A stretch of 64,000 nucleotides of DNA from positions 124,001 through 188,000 of the forward strand of contig JAMWFC010000041.1 in the NCBI GenBank assembly GCA_027475525.1, in the 5' to 3' direction. Below the pieces are notes generated by a model, which was given only the letters and a program-made list of their open reading frames with translations, was not told the DNA's origin and did no database searches. The DNA comes from Macrolepiota albuminosa (lineage: Eukaryota > Basidiomycota > Agaricomycetes > Agaricales > Agaricaceae). Shown here one piece after another: positions 11,867 to 23,600 of this stretch. The stretch's first letter is position 1, and each line of letters starts with the position of its first letter. The position numbers and the translations under genes were made by a program.

Positions 11867-13670
11867 CTATAAGCGTTTCAATGAATGGTTGTTTTGTGTT
11901 GAAACTCCATGGCCCTCTTGCATAACCAGGCTATCAAAGCTTGTCAATCGTACGGTTTCAGGATTTCGTGACATACTGACCTCGCGCTTGAACTGTCGAG
12001 GTCCTCGAGGTGAATGGACGATCGACCCATTCTCTGCTATCAAGGTTGATGTTGCCATTGATGTAATTGATCGTGAGGTGGGATTGCGAACAATTGGAGC
12101 ATTATTCAAAGTCTCCGCTGGCGATTTGGATCTAGCGTAGGGAACCGTATATATAGTCTTGCTATTATTGGGCATCAAAAATGGAAACGGTGAGATGAAC
12201 GTGGAGTCACTGATAGAGGAGCCCATGGTGGAAGATTCAAGTGTAAACGGAGGTTGTACGGCATGTTCATTTTGTTGCTGGGATATCACCTTTCTCTTTC
12301 GCCTCAAGCCGAGCTAAATAAAGGGAGAACAATCAATATTGTATACGGATAAAAGTCTCTGGGGAAGATATTACGAAGTAGCCAGCTAGAAACATGAGAA
12401 CAGTGACGCATACTACAGCGACAGAAATACCGGCGATAGCACCGGCTGGCAGTCTGGAAAATTATTGATGATAGCAATCGTTAGATAAAAAGAGCTTTTC
12501 ACCTTGCAGGAGCGGATGGATTTCCAGAGGCCTGCGTTGGGCTCAAGCTGTATACATCGAGTAGTAAGTTTTGGAGCATCGATGACCTGAAGCGAACACA
12601 TACGCAAGTGAGTCAAGAGAAAGAGTGTAGAGATTCGCATAATCAATCTCAAGGTGCTGATTGCCCTTGTTGACGATGGCAAGTGAATGATCTCCCTCTC
12701 CAATATTACTGCCGTAGTAAAGCAAGCTCTTGACTCCACGAGTTTTCGTGGAGGCCGAGTATGACTGAACAGTCCCGTTATCCAGCTGGACTGAATAGGG
12801 TCCATTCTGGGGACCTATAGATCCGTAAATTGCGACAGCATCGCCTTCAACATTGGTCAGGGGCGAGGACATAGTAGCACACGTAGCATTCACCCTGAAG
12901 TCATTCAAATCGAGCACTCTTCATTCAGAGTATCAAAACTTAACTGAAAATTTCAAGACTGCAGTTGAATCCAACTCTGATGTAAAACTGACTCAGTGGT
13001 TAATCAGAGTTCAGTTATTATGTAGACACTCGAGTAAAACTTACTGGCCAGTCATGTTGTGGAAAAGATTGACATCTGCTGGGCAAGACCAATTTCCTCG
13101 GGGGTATAGAAAGGCTGGGTTTGTATCGTCGATCACATTCATGAACGGAATCCCCGTTTTATTGCTGTTTACGTTTGAAACCCATGTAAGCTATTTAAAT
13201 GGTAAGTCTAGCTCTATGCATGTGGAATGGGACGCACATAATCGATAACAAATGTGGAATCACCTTGATTTGATATTGTCATGGTATGTTTTCCGGGAGA
13301 TAAGCTTTTGTTGAAGACTGGGGCTTGCAATGTTGGTGTACCTGCTTCATTGCCCGTGTAACTTTGGCCATCAAGACTGACTATGAAATCTCCATGTCCT
13401 GTATTCTTAGAGCCGTATACTGTGATGTCAACACCTTCAAATTCGAACGTCACCGTCGCTCCAGGACTGTGAGTTTCTGAAAAAGTCATTAGATGAAATC
13501 TACAGAGGATGTTAACAAAGATATTTGAGTGGGTTCGAGATCACTTACAAGTTGGCACCGAATTCATGATTGCTAGGGTCCGTAACAATGTTGTGGTAAG
13601 TCCAACTCTCAGATGGATCGTATGTAATCAGGGGGCTTTCGTTGTCCACAGTGAGCAACAGACTGGCCAT
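11867..13670 (-). CDS. single-pass membrane protein with two beta-sandwich-like ectodomain repeats
   Basis: Start MASLLLTVDNESP at 13670; stop TAG at 11869-11867. Ectodomain repeat 1 runs from about residue 10 to 135 (PLITYDPSESWTY, then GATVTFEFEGVDITVYGSK, then IVSLDGQSYTG). A linking exon (WVSNVNSNKTG) leads to repeat 2 (FMNVIDDTNPAF, then GDAVAIYGSIGPQNGPYSV and KSLLYYGSNIGEGDHSL). A transmembrane helix follows (AGAIAGISVAVVCVTVLMF), then basic GLRRKRK and a Ser/Thr-rich cytoplasmic tail of about 140 residues. Five or so exons. The domain pattern matches a family expanded in agaricomycetes whose function is unknown; the repeats resemble carbohydrate-binding sandwiches. No clear signal peptide is seen, so the start may be wrong or targeting may rely on the internal helix. 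Confidence 0.8.
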
Positions 13671-13960
13671 GCCGATTGATGGAGAAATAGCGCGACTAAG
13701 CCACTGGAAGTGTCTTAAAACTCGACTGCGCTCTTGATCTAACACATAATGATCAAATTACGATGACAGAAGATGCTACCGTTCCATCACACAATTCCAA
13801 GGGAACATCTATGCAGGAAGAATCATTGCCATGAGATTGTGGCTCCTCCTGGATATGAAACACTGAAAGTATCAATAACATCCCGCACAACGGATAACAT
13901 ACCACCAGCTTGATTAGGATCATGATATTAGCAGAAGGCAAAAATTTGTCAGTCACCTGC

Positions 13961-14129
13961 CATGGTACGTTTTTCGTGAGATAGGCTATCATTGGCTGAA
14001 AAGATTGGAGTCTGCAATGTTGGACCTATTCCATCATCCGTGTAACTCTGGCCATCAAGAGTGACAATGAATAAGCCATGATCAAGATTCCTAGAGCAGT
14101 ATACTGTGATGTCAACACCTTAAAATGGA
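13961..14129 (-). pseudogene. decayed partial copy of the neighbouring ectodomain exon
   Basis: On the minus strand this reads GVDITVYCSRNLDHG, then IVTLDGQSYTDDGIGPTLQ, closely matching the first ectodomain exon at about 13,290-13,440. It is preceded directly by a stop codon (TAA at 14122-14120) and followed by a stop (AGD then TGA), with no start or splice context. It looks like a partial tandem duplication that has lost function. More diverged sequence between 13,750 and 13,960 may belong to the same duplication. Confidence 0.8.
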
Positions 14130-14130
14130 A

Positions 14131-15076
14131 ATAGTTCTTGAAAAAGCCGGGGCTTTTGAGCCAAGCCAGGCCGGAACGTGAACCTTGGACATCCTGATAG
14201 ATGTAGATAATGTTAGAACTTGTGCAGAGCAGCTATATGTAGACCGTCGTCTACACCTAGAATAACACGTAGTAAGTATCAATCCTCAGTAGCGTTTAAA
14301 CGGAACTATATTTTGTGTTTGGGCCACTCAGCGGGCTTTGTCTGCTCTTGATTTCCCAGAAGGAGACTCTCCTTTTGTCAGGACAAAAAACTACTATCTT
14401 GTTTGTTGTTCTCCTTCCACGAATTGAGAAAAAGGTGAGATCGGAGGACGTCAAACACCACTGTCGGACATAGAAGACATCGTCCACGCGTTCGTGGTTC
14501 ATCCTGATGTCGAAGGCGATACAGCAGAATCATGTACCATGCTGACAACACAATTTGCAATCAAGGGTCTGCAAAGCATCTGTGGACACTTGATCATGAA
14601 GAAGGGATGCAGGGGTTCATCTACTGTTGATGATAAGTAAAGCGAGAGATCGCAGCTGCTCAACAATTTTTTTACTGCCTGGTAGCAACGCTGGAGATCT
14701 GACATGAAAGGGAGATAATGAATTTATCAAAAAGAGCTTTTTGATTTACCCAGTGCCAGTGCCCTGAAGTGATATTTCATCAATATTATCTATAACCTTA
14801 CATGGTTCAAAACATCAATAACCGTATCATCATTCAAAATTATCAATGAACCATGTAACAGAAGTGCAATGTACAGTATACCGCATCAAGATCAGTAATC
14901 CCCGGAAGACAGCCAAAGTAATTAGCTCCAACAGGTGGAAAGATTCAGTGGCTATCCCTCAAAACCTGTGTGAACTCGACGCACGGATCTTGAGCGCCGC
15001 TGACCACCTAATTCGTGGAGCATTATTTCAAACCGAAGAGCGCTCGAAGGACAGAACCTCAGCAAGCATATATCAT
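14131..15076. other. intergenic with a 12-bp inverted repeat
   Basis: No gene recognised. TTACATGGTTCA at 14,798-14,809 is exactly inverted as TGAACCATGTAA at 14,847-14,858, leaving a 37-nt loop. It lies about 220 bp beyond the 3' end of the next minus-strand gene and could fold in a transcript, but no function is claimed. Confidence 0.5.
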
Positions 15077-15910
15077 TCAATACTTGAATTGGCTAGCTTT
15101 TCGGTTCGCATCTCCATATGCCTGGTCATACTCCCTTCTCATATCAGCCTCCAACTGATTCGCAACCTGCATGAACACCTCTGTTTGATCCCGGTCGAGC
15201 CTGTCGACAGAAAGAGTTCTGATCCCACGTTTGCGTGCGACCATCGTCAGGAACGCCACATACAACTCTCGCTTATTGCCATGTGCATGGAGATACGGCA
15301 GATCTCGCAGAGACTGCACATGTCGTATGAGCAAGGACGCCCCACTGGCCATAATAGCCTCGTGTGCCTTAAGCTTTGGCGCATGGATCACATCCTCGCG
15401 CGCCATTTGGGAAGCAGATACGAGGAGTTCGAGCTTGATTCGTTGGTATGTCAGGTTTTCGATGATGTCGTCTTTGGAGATGTACTTGTAATCGAATCCG
15501 GGATTAAGATCGGAGCACCCGTCGTGGATGTCGCTGGAGAATTTGATCACTATGTCTTCTATTGACCATTGCGGAGGACTAGGAGGCCCCATAGTAGCGC
15601 GTGCGTTCACATTGTCATTATTCGTGTTCTTGGGCTTTGAGTTCTTGTGCTTACGCTTTGATGTATTTAGGCCGGGTGGTGATGTGAATACGACCTCTGA
15701 TGGCAGATCAGCGTGGCGTTGGCGTGGAGGAGACATTCTGCGAGAAGAAGCTCGGATCGTCTCCGTGGAATGGCTTCGTGCGAGCATATGGTAGATATCT
15801 GAGACTGATGAGTTCGAGGTTAGACGCCCTGTCGTAGTATCAATGCCAAGGTTGAGGCCTTCAAGGTCGCCGCCGCCTTCGTCGGATACGCTCCAATAGT
15901 TGAGAAGCAT
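15077..15910 (-). CDS. hypothetical protein, single exon, 277 aa
   Basis: One uninterrupted frame from ATG at 15910 (MLLNYWSVSDEGGG) to TAG-type stop at 15077. The first 130 residues are Ser/Asn/Lys-rich and probably disordered, with a basic stretch (SKRKHKNSKPKN) that could act as a nuclear localisation signal. Residues from about 140 to the end look folded and helical, with WSIEDIVIKFSSDIHDG, an IENLTYQRIKLELLVSASQMA helix pair, and a basic end. No family recognised. A TATA-like run (ATATATATATA) lies 40-60 bp upstream on this strand. The intact frame and the ordered C-terminal half argue that it is a real gene. Confidence 0.65.
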   Translation of the reverse strand: MLLNYWSVSDEGGGDLEGLNLGIDTTTGRLTSNSSVSDIYHMLARSHSTETIRASSRRMSPPRQRHADLPSEVVFTSPPGLNTSKRKHKNSKPKNTNNDNVNARATMGPPSPPQWSIEDIVIKFSSDIHDGCSDLNPGFDYKYISKDDIIENLTYQRIKLELLVSASQMAREDVIHAPKLKAHEAIMASGASLLIRHVQSLRDLPYLHAHGNKRELYVAFLTMVARKRGIRTLSVDRLDRDQTEVFMQVANQLEADMRREYDQAYGDANRKASQFKY

Positions 15911-16370
15911 GATGAAAAGGAAGATGGGCTAGAAGGAAAACCAGAGTTGGAATATATATATATACAAGGGCCTGATTGTCAAAGAGGACAAAGAGCCATG
16001 AATGCTTGTGGCCAATGATACATAGCCTTTGTTGAGTGGTATACGTTTTTTTTGGTTACGATGACCCCATGAATCACCTGTCTGGAGCAGGAAAGTGAAT
16101 AAAGCAAGAAGCAAGGTTTGCAGCTAGCAGGCCCTGGCTGAAAGATTGGTGGTTGTATACGTGGAACAATAAAGCAAACTTTACTGACGATAGATAGAGA
16201 GATGAATTGGAGATAATTGAACTTCGCAATGGGATAGAGCGTTAATCTTACATGGTCAAGACCTGAGATCGAATCGATGCTCCAACAACTTGAACATGGA
16301 TCATAAGATTTTTCTCATATCATCTAGGAAGTATGAGAACAAAAAGTGAAAGCTCAACGGAAACGAAGAA

Positions 16371-16462
16371 TGACAACTGTGAGGTTCGAACTCACGCCCT
16401 TGCAGACTGGATGAAGATAAGAAACCTAATTCCAGCGCCTTAGACCACTCGGCCAAGTTGCC
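16371..16462 (-). tRNA. tRNA-Leu (anticodon TAG) with a 12-nt intron
   Basis: On the minus strand the acceptor arm GGCAACT (16462-16456) pairs with AGTTGTC (16378-16372), with discriminator A. The D-arm contains GCCGAGTGGTCTAAGGC, typical of Leu. The anticodon stem CTGGA/TCCAG encloses A-T-TAG-G, then a 12-nt intron at 16,413-16,424. The extended variable arm (TCTGCAAGGGC) is the type II hallmark. The T-arm is GTGAG-TTCGAAC-CTCAC. A run of five A on the plus strand at 16,341-16,345 gives a T5 pol III terminator. Confidence 0.96.
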
Positions 16463-16847
16463 ATGTTCATCTCGTAACTTTGTTTCTATATTGCGTTTTT
16501 CTCGAGTCAAGAGGCTTTTGATCACAATGAAGGACTAGACTCGGATGACACTTTTTCTAATAACATCCTCAGATTGGCGCCACTAGTATTTTAGCTGCCC
16601 ACCACATCCCTGTATTATATATAAGCCATGAACTGAAATTGGGTGAATTTCCGCATTTATGAGGATAGCTGAAACAGCCCTCCTGAAGAGCCGAGTATAC
16701 CGATATAGGGTGCTTGGGTTCCATGTGCCTCGTCGATTGGGTATCATACAGGCAATATATCACGATAATCCGATCCGTTTGAGCCGAGGTCTGCACAACA
16801 CCAATTCACCCAACTTCAGAAGTCCGTTCTACGCAATAATACATTAC

Positions 16848-17090
16848 CTCGTCTGCCGAACAAAAAACAAAATAGTGTCAGCCACTCCCAGAAGAAGCTG
16901 AGGGTATATGACCTGACGCCAGGCCTCGGGCGCCAAGACATGGTACTGTAGTGACTGTGGATGATCATTCACAGCTCGGTACAGCGGCTCCAGGTACAGC
17001 TTTCGGCGTTGCCCACCCGGGCAGCTTTGAAGGCATCTATGTATACTGGGGCTGTCCGACCACCTGGCTGGGTCTCTTTTTCGGGTGGGA
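16848..17090 (+). repeat. diverged dispersed repeat, copy 2
   Basis: Counterpart of 11,368-11,600, same orientation. Core blocks CCAGGCCTCGGGCGCCAAGA and TCACAGCTCGGTACAGCGG align with copy 1 and similarity fades after about 17,090. The sequence is followed by the upstream region of the chitin synthase gene. Confidence 0.75.
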
Positions 17091-17654
17091 CAAAGGTGAA
17101 GTTGAACGCGCCAGTCATTGAGGATGCAGTCAGTAGCCGAACTTCAGATAGTCAGACGACCATAAGCATGCAATGTCTTGTGGAGAATCCCAAATTAAGC
17201 GAATCCATCAATCCTTTTTGGACTCAAAAAACAATTGAGTGTGATATTGGATCATATGTGCTGTGGAGAATCGGCAAGAAGCAGGTTCTGGAATGCTCCA
17301 GTGTAATATCAACACGCTGCCGCTGCTGTGACACGCGGCTCCATGTTGGAGAAAAGGTGTTTTCAGGCCATGATCGAGAAACCTACATAAACTTTGAAAT
17401 GTTAAGCAGAGAGATAGACTATGATCAAGGAATGAGTTACAGCATTCTGTCTGTCGAAAACCAAGAGAGGTTGGCGGAAAAAATGATGCATTACGGAGAA
17501 TTTATTCATGTAGAGAAAAAAACGTGGGCATCTAAGATTCTCACGTGCTGACGAGGCAAGGAGTGGCCGTTGCTTAGCATTCTTTACATCGTTTCACCTT
17601 TCCTTTCCTCGCTGACGTCCACAGTGGGCTCGCAATCTTTCCTTACCGCGGGCA

Positions 17655-20600
17655 ATGGCCTCCAATACCACTCAGGCGACTGCTTCCGGTGACCTCGTAG
17701 ACCTCGTTTCCTCTTCGAGCACAACAACCATCTATCCGTCAGACGATGCTATCCTTGCTGTCCTCCAAGCTCGTTTTCGTGCAGATTTGCCATATACAAG
17801 CATTGGGGCGACCAGTCTTGTTGTTGTCAATCCCTTCAAGACCCTTGCTAACGTGAATGATATCAGTGCGAAGGAATATGAGGAGCGGTGTTACAAAGAC
17901 ACAAGCCTTCCTATGGTGGACTCGCCCAAACCTCTGCAGCCCCATCCATATGATTTGGCGGCAAAGCTGTACCTTCTCATGCGACGCAGAAATGAATCGC
18001 AGGCTCTTTTGGCCAGGTGAGTGTATGGTGATATATTATCATGCTGTGGCTAATAAATTTCCTCAGGGGTATAACAGGGTCTGGTAAAAGCTCGACTATT
18101 CGCCTCTTTATCACCCAGATTCTGCGCCTCTCGACGCACTCGCGAAAGGAAGCCAAGGTTGCTGAGCAGATCAAGGCCGTATGCACAGTCCTCGACTCGT
18201 TCGGCAACACCAAGACCCTTATGAACCCAAATGCCTCTCGCCACGGCCGCTACCTTGAACTACACTTCAATGAGAGGGGTCGTATAGCCTCTTCAAAAGT
18301 TCTTACATATGCGCTAGACAAATCCCGGCTCAACCGCCTCACCCACGAAGAGCGATCGTTCCACGTCTTCTACCAACTTCTTGCTGGAGCTACTACAGCA
18401 GAGCGTGATCAGTTCAATCTGGAGGATCCCTCTGACTACGCTCTCCTTGCCTCTTCTGGGACCTACCGCCTCCCCTCTGGCCCCTTTAGCGACGATTCAA
18501 TTGGCATGTCAGACCTGCGTGCATCGATGCGTACCCTCGGCTTCAAGCAGAAACACATGTCTTCTATTTTTAGTGTACTCGTTGCTATCCTTCTCCTGGG
18601 GAACCTACAATTCCACGACGGCGATGCTCATACCGTGTCGGCGTACATCGCCAACACTCACGTTCTCGATCAGGTGGCGCGCCTCTTGGGCACATCATCT
18701 GATGATTTGAACCAGGTCTTGACGAACAAGACTAGCTATGTTCGCAAGGAACTCTACACCGTTCTCCTCAGTGCCGAGCAGAGCGCAGCGCAGCGTGACC
18801 AATGTGTGCGAGATCTGTACTCGATTCTCTTTGCTTTCGTTGTAGAGACAGCCAACCATAGACTGGCACCAAGCAGCAAAGATCCCCTTCCTTACACCCA
18901 AATTGTCACCGTCGACCAGCCCGGGTTCCAAACGCGTGGTCCATCTGGCACGAGCTCCATGGCACTCACGGGTACAGCGCCCCTAGTGTCCGTATATGGC
19001 CAAAACAACATCTGCGAATTTTGCATCAACTTCGCAGACGAGCTTCTGCAATCTTATATCCTGCGGAACACTTTTGAAGACTCGGTTGGGTATAACGCGG
19101 CGATTTCAGGTGATGGGATTACCCTTCCCTCGGTTGTGACCATGGGTAATGGGGCATGCATTGAATTATTGCGTGGTGTACAGCTGAGCGAACGGTCGCA
19201 ACGCAAACCGAGTGGGTTGCTTGGGATTTTAAATAAGAGCAGCTCGGCCTTTAAGTCTGGAAAGGGTGGTGATCATCGCGATGAGGATATGCTTCAGGAA
19301 CTTATTACTAAGTTCGGTGTCCATGCTTCGTTCGTTGCGAACCCTGGAGCTTCGTCCGAAAAGACTCTTTTCGGAATCAACCACTACTCCGGTCCCGTAT
19401 CATACGATGTCACGAAATTCGTAGAGAGGGACAGCGACCTCCTTGACTCGGCCTTCGTCACGCTCCTGCGCCACTCTGCTGAACCCTTTGTCGCGAAGCT
19501 TCTTTCCGGACCTAGCCTTGCTGCCGAGCGTCACAATAAGGACGAGAACATCATCGTGCAATCACAAGTCTCGTCACGCCCGCTGCGACAAGCGACACCC
19601 ATCCCCCTTCCGAATGGTGATATCCCCGAAGAACATCCTCATCTCGACCCAAGCAAGACATACCCTGTCACCTCCCAACTCAATTTCACCATGTCCGAAA
19701 TCTTCGCTAGTCTGGACCGCACACACCTCTGGAACCTCTCCTGCATCCGACCCAACGACTCTGGCTCTCCAAACTCCTTCGACAAACGCCGCGTCAAGTC
19801 TCAGATCCGCTCGCTTCTCCTTCCGGACATCACAGCGCGCCGCACCATTGAGTATGTCGCGGACTATGACATCGTCACCTTCTGCGAGCGGTACGTGCCC
19901 ACCATGCGCGGGTCGGACGAGGAAAGACTTACTCAATGTGCACGTGCGAACGGATGGCATGAGGGCACGGACTTTGCGCGGGGCAGCGGGCGCGTGTGGC
20001 TGTCCTACGGTGCATGGAAGATGGTCGAGGACACCGTGCGCGCGGCGGAGAAGGAGCAGAAGCACTCGCAGGAGGACGAGGATGATGGGAGCGTGCTGCC
20101 TGACGATGGGACGGAGTATACGCACCCTGAGCATGCTGGGCTTGCGGTGCCCGGGAGGACCTCTGGATTCTTCAATGAGAGCGCAGACAATTTGCTGTTG
20201 ACGCGGATGGGCCCGGATGGGACGCGGTACCAGGATCCGAATGCGGAGTATGGTAGTGGAGGGCTGAGTACGCCCGGTTATGATGCGCGTGGGTTTGGTG
20301 GTCGTGGTCGTGGCCCTGATGGGAGCGGGGAAGGGTGGGACGAGGACGGTAAGGGTGCGAGGCCGTATTCTCCGAATGCGAACAAGGCGGAGGGGAGCCT
20401 TGTAGTGAGGGACGCACCGAACACGGTGGAACAGATCCCGACGAGTAGATCGCGGAGGTGGTGGTTGAGGCTTGTGTGGTTGTGCACGTGGTTGATACCC
20501 AGCTTTGCGCTGAAGTACTTGGGTCGCATGAAACGCCCGGATGTTCAATTGGCGTGGAGGGAGAAGGTCGCCATATGCTGGCTCATTTTGCTTCTGAACG

Positions 20601-23600
20601 CCATGGTTTGCTTTTACATTATCGAATTCGGTCGCTTGCTCTGTCCCAACTTTGACAAGGCTTGGTCACTCAATGAGGTCGCACAGCATCAGGGTCAAAA
20701 CGACTATTGGGTCACGATTCAGGGTGTCGTATATGACGTGACGGACTTTGTGTTTGGCGACCACAGCGACATTATCGGTGAACCCAGTAACGGTGCCGAC
20801 ACACTCTCTGCTCTTGCTGGTCAAGATCTTACCGAGTATTTCCCTGTTCCTCTCGCTCTCGGATGTGCCCCTCTAGTCACTGACCCTACGATTGCGCTTA
20901 CGGTAAAAAATAATACCGTCACACAGACGTTGGCGGTGCACAGGTCTGGCAGTCTGCTTACTCAGTCGCCAACAATGCAACAGACTGATTGGTATACAAC
21001 GCATTTCTTGAAGACGATGAAGGAGTTCAAAAAGGGTCCGTTGGTTTATGATACCAAGGTCATTCGAGCATGGGCAGCTGACCCTGACATCGCCAAGTAT
21101 GTGTTCTAAGATCCAAAGGATTCTTTCTTCTTGACTGACGACTTCTTCAGAATATGGGCCGTTTGGGAAGGTGTCTTGTACGATTTGACCGACTACTTCC
21201 ACTCGCAGAGTCTCGCCCCCCTCGACCCGGCGTTTACCTTCCTTAATAGTGATATTACTGACGTGTTCAAGCAACGCCCTGGACAGGATATTACGGAAGT
21301 CTTGAATAAGGTCCTTGATGGACTTGATGAGACTACTGTCAACCAGAACACTGTGTGTCTCAAGAATGTATTCGGTATCGGTCAGATCGACTTTAGAAAG
21401 ACGGCGAGATGCCAGACTCAGAATTACCTCCTTATTGTTATGTCTGGTATCTTGATGGCGTCCATTGGGTTAAAGTGTACGTTCACTTTGAGCTCTCTGT
21501 TTCATTTTTGCTGATGTGAGCAATGCATTTTCTCTTAGTCCTGGCTGCGCTCCAGTTTGGAAGCAAGCGTCAACCTGAGTTGCAGGATAAATTCGTACTC
21601 TGCCAGGTACCATGCTACACTGAAGGCGAGGACTCACTCCGGCGTACAATTGACTCCCTTGCCGCGCTCAACTACGACGACAAGAGGAAGCTGATCTTCA
21701 TCATATGCGACGGAAACATTATCGGAAGTGGTAATGACCGGACAACACCCCGTATTGTTCTTGATATTCTAGGTGTCGATCCCAAGCTTGATCCTGAGCC
21801 ATTGCTTTTCAAATCTGTTGGTGAAGGCTCCAAAGCCCTCAACTACGGAAAGGTTTATTCAGGACTGTACGAGTTTGAGGGTCATGTTGTCCCGTCAGTA
21901 TATCGACTTAAGCTTAAATGCTTGGCTGATATGATCTAGGTATATGGTTGTTGTCAAGGTTGGAAAACCCACGGAGCGCTCGAAGCCTGGCAATCGTGGC
22001 AAGCGTGATAGTCAAATCTTATTGCTTCATTACCTCAATAGGGTACACTTCGATGCTCCTATGTCTCCCCTTGAGTTGGAGATCTATCATCAAATGCGGA
22101 ATGTCATTGGAATCGATCCTGCCTTCTATGAATACATTTTCACAATTGACGCTGATACTGTATGTCGTCTGTTGACTGTTAGGTTTCTGATTCATTCAAT
22201 TTGTTCTTGCAGACTGTTACTCCGGAAGCTTTGAACAGACTCGTCGCCATGTCAGCGGATGACTCTTCGATTATCGGTGTTTGTGGAGAAACCAAACTTC
22301 AAAATGAAGAAGGTTCATGGTGGACAATGATCCAGGTGTATGAGTACTACATCTCCCACCACCTCTCTAAGGCTTTCGAAAGTTTGTTCGGCTCTGTGAC
22401 CTGTCTTCCTGGTTGTTTTACCCTCTTCCGCATCCGCACGTCAGACAAGGGACGTCCCATCATCATCTCCAACCGTATTATCGACGAGTATGCAGAACCC
22501 AATGTCGACACCCTGCATAAGAAGAACTTGTTCTCTCTCGGTGAAGATCGTTTCTTGACGACACTACTGATGAAACATTTCCCTACGTTCAAGATGAAAT
22601 TCTGTCCCGACGCTGTGGCGCGCACCGTTGCTCCCGAGTCCTGGCGCATCCTGTTCTCGCAGCGTCGTCGCTGGATCAACTCGACGATTCACAATTTGTG
22701 TGAACTTGTGCTCCTTCCCGAACTTTTCGGCTTCTGTTGTTTTTCCATGCGGTTCTTCGTCTTTATTGATCTACTCGGTACACTGGTGAGTCATGTTTTG
22801 AACCTCCTTCTTTTCTTTCTTCCTTACAGTCATTTTAGATCTTACCGGCCACCGTCGTTTATGTATGTTTCTTTCCCCCCCTCTCTTGATCTTACTCATG
22901 ATTCTTTTTACAGTTGTTTTATTTGATTATTGTTGTCTCCACTCATCAACAGGCTCTGCCTATGATTGCAATTATCATGATTGCGGTGACATACGGTTTG
23001 CAGGCATGGATCCAATCTTTCTAAACCCCTATCTCTACTTACACACGCTCAGGCCATTATCTTCATTTTGAAGCGAGAGTTTATGCTTTGCGGGTGGATG
23101 GTTGTTTATATTCTTTCGTAAGTCATAGGATGAACATTGGAAGCTCTTATCACTCAATATGTGCAACAGATACCCAGTCTACAGCTTCTTCCTTCCGGTT
23201 TATTCGTTCTGGTGCATGGACGAATTCGGTTGGGGTAATACCCGTTTGGTCATTGGTGAAGGCAAGGATAAGAAAGTGATTATTAATGAGGATGAGAAAT
23301 TCGACGAGTCGATGATACCCCTCAAGAAATTTAGCGGCAAGTGGCTTCAGTAGCCGAATAACTTTCATACTGATTTTGCACCTCTAGAATACGAGGCTGA
23401 AGCATGGGAGTCCGGCTCTCGCCTCTCTGATGGAACAGGAACTGGTTATACCCGATCTCGTCCCCCAGCGGGTTCTAGGGAAGAGTCTCCACACACCTAC
23501 CAGCAGGCTTCTCAATCAGGCGATTACTACCGTGACACCAATCTGACATACAATAACTCTTCAAACCCCAATCTGCGTCTTGGAGGCAGCCAGCTTTCTC

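Larger units (their letters stand above)
15911..17654. other. gene-poor interval with tRNA-Leu and a dispersed repeat
   Basis: Holds the tRNA-Leu gene and repeat copy 2, both listed separately. A plus-strand open frame at 16,961-17,551 (196 codons) overlaps the repeat and has no recognisable domain. A CT-rich stretch just before 17,655 is the likely promoter of the chitin synthase. Confidence 0.5.

Noticed and set aside
14846..15565. 239-codon plus-strand open frame
   Set aside because: It lies mostly antisense to the 277-residue minus-strand gene, and its composition looks like a shadow frame of that gene.
16961..17551. 196-codon plus-strand open frame upstream of the chitin synthase
   Set aside because: It overlaps the dispersed repeat, has no recognisable domain, and the similar frame in the other repeat copy soon diverges. 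Not called as a gene.
19574..20548. 324-codon minus-strand frame rich in Arg/His/Pro
   Set aside because: Antisense shadow of the GC-rich linker of the chitin synthase motor domain.
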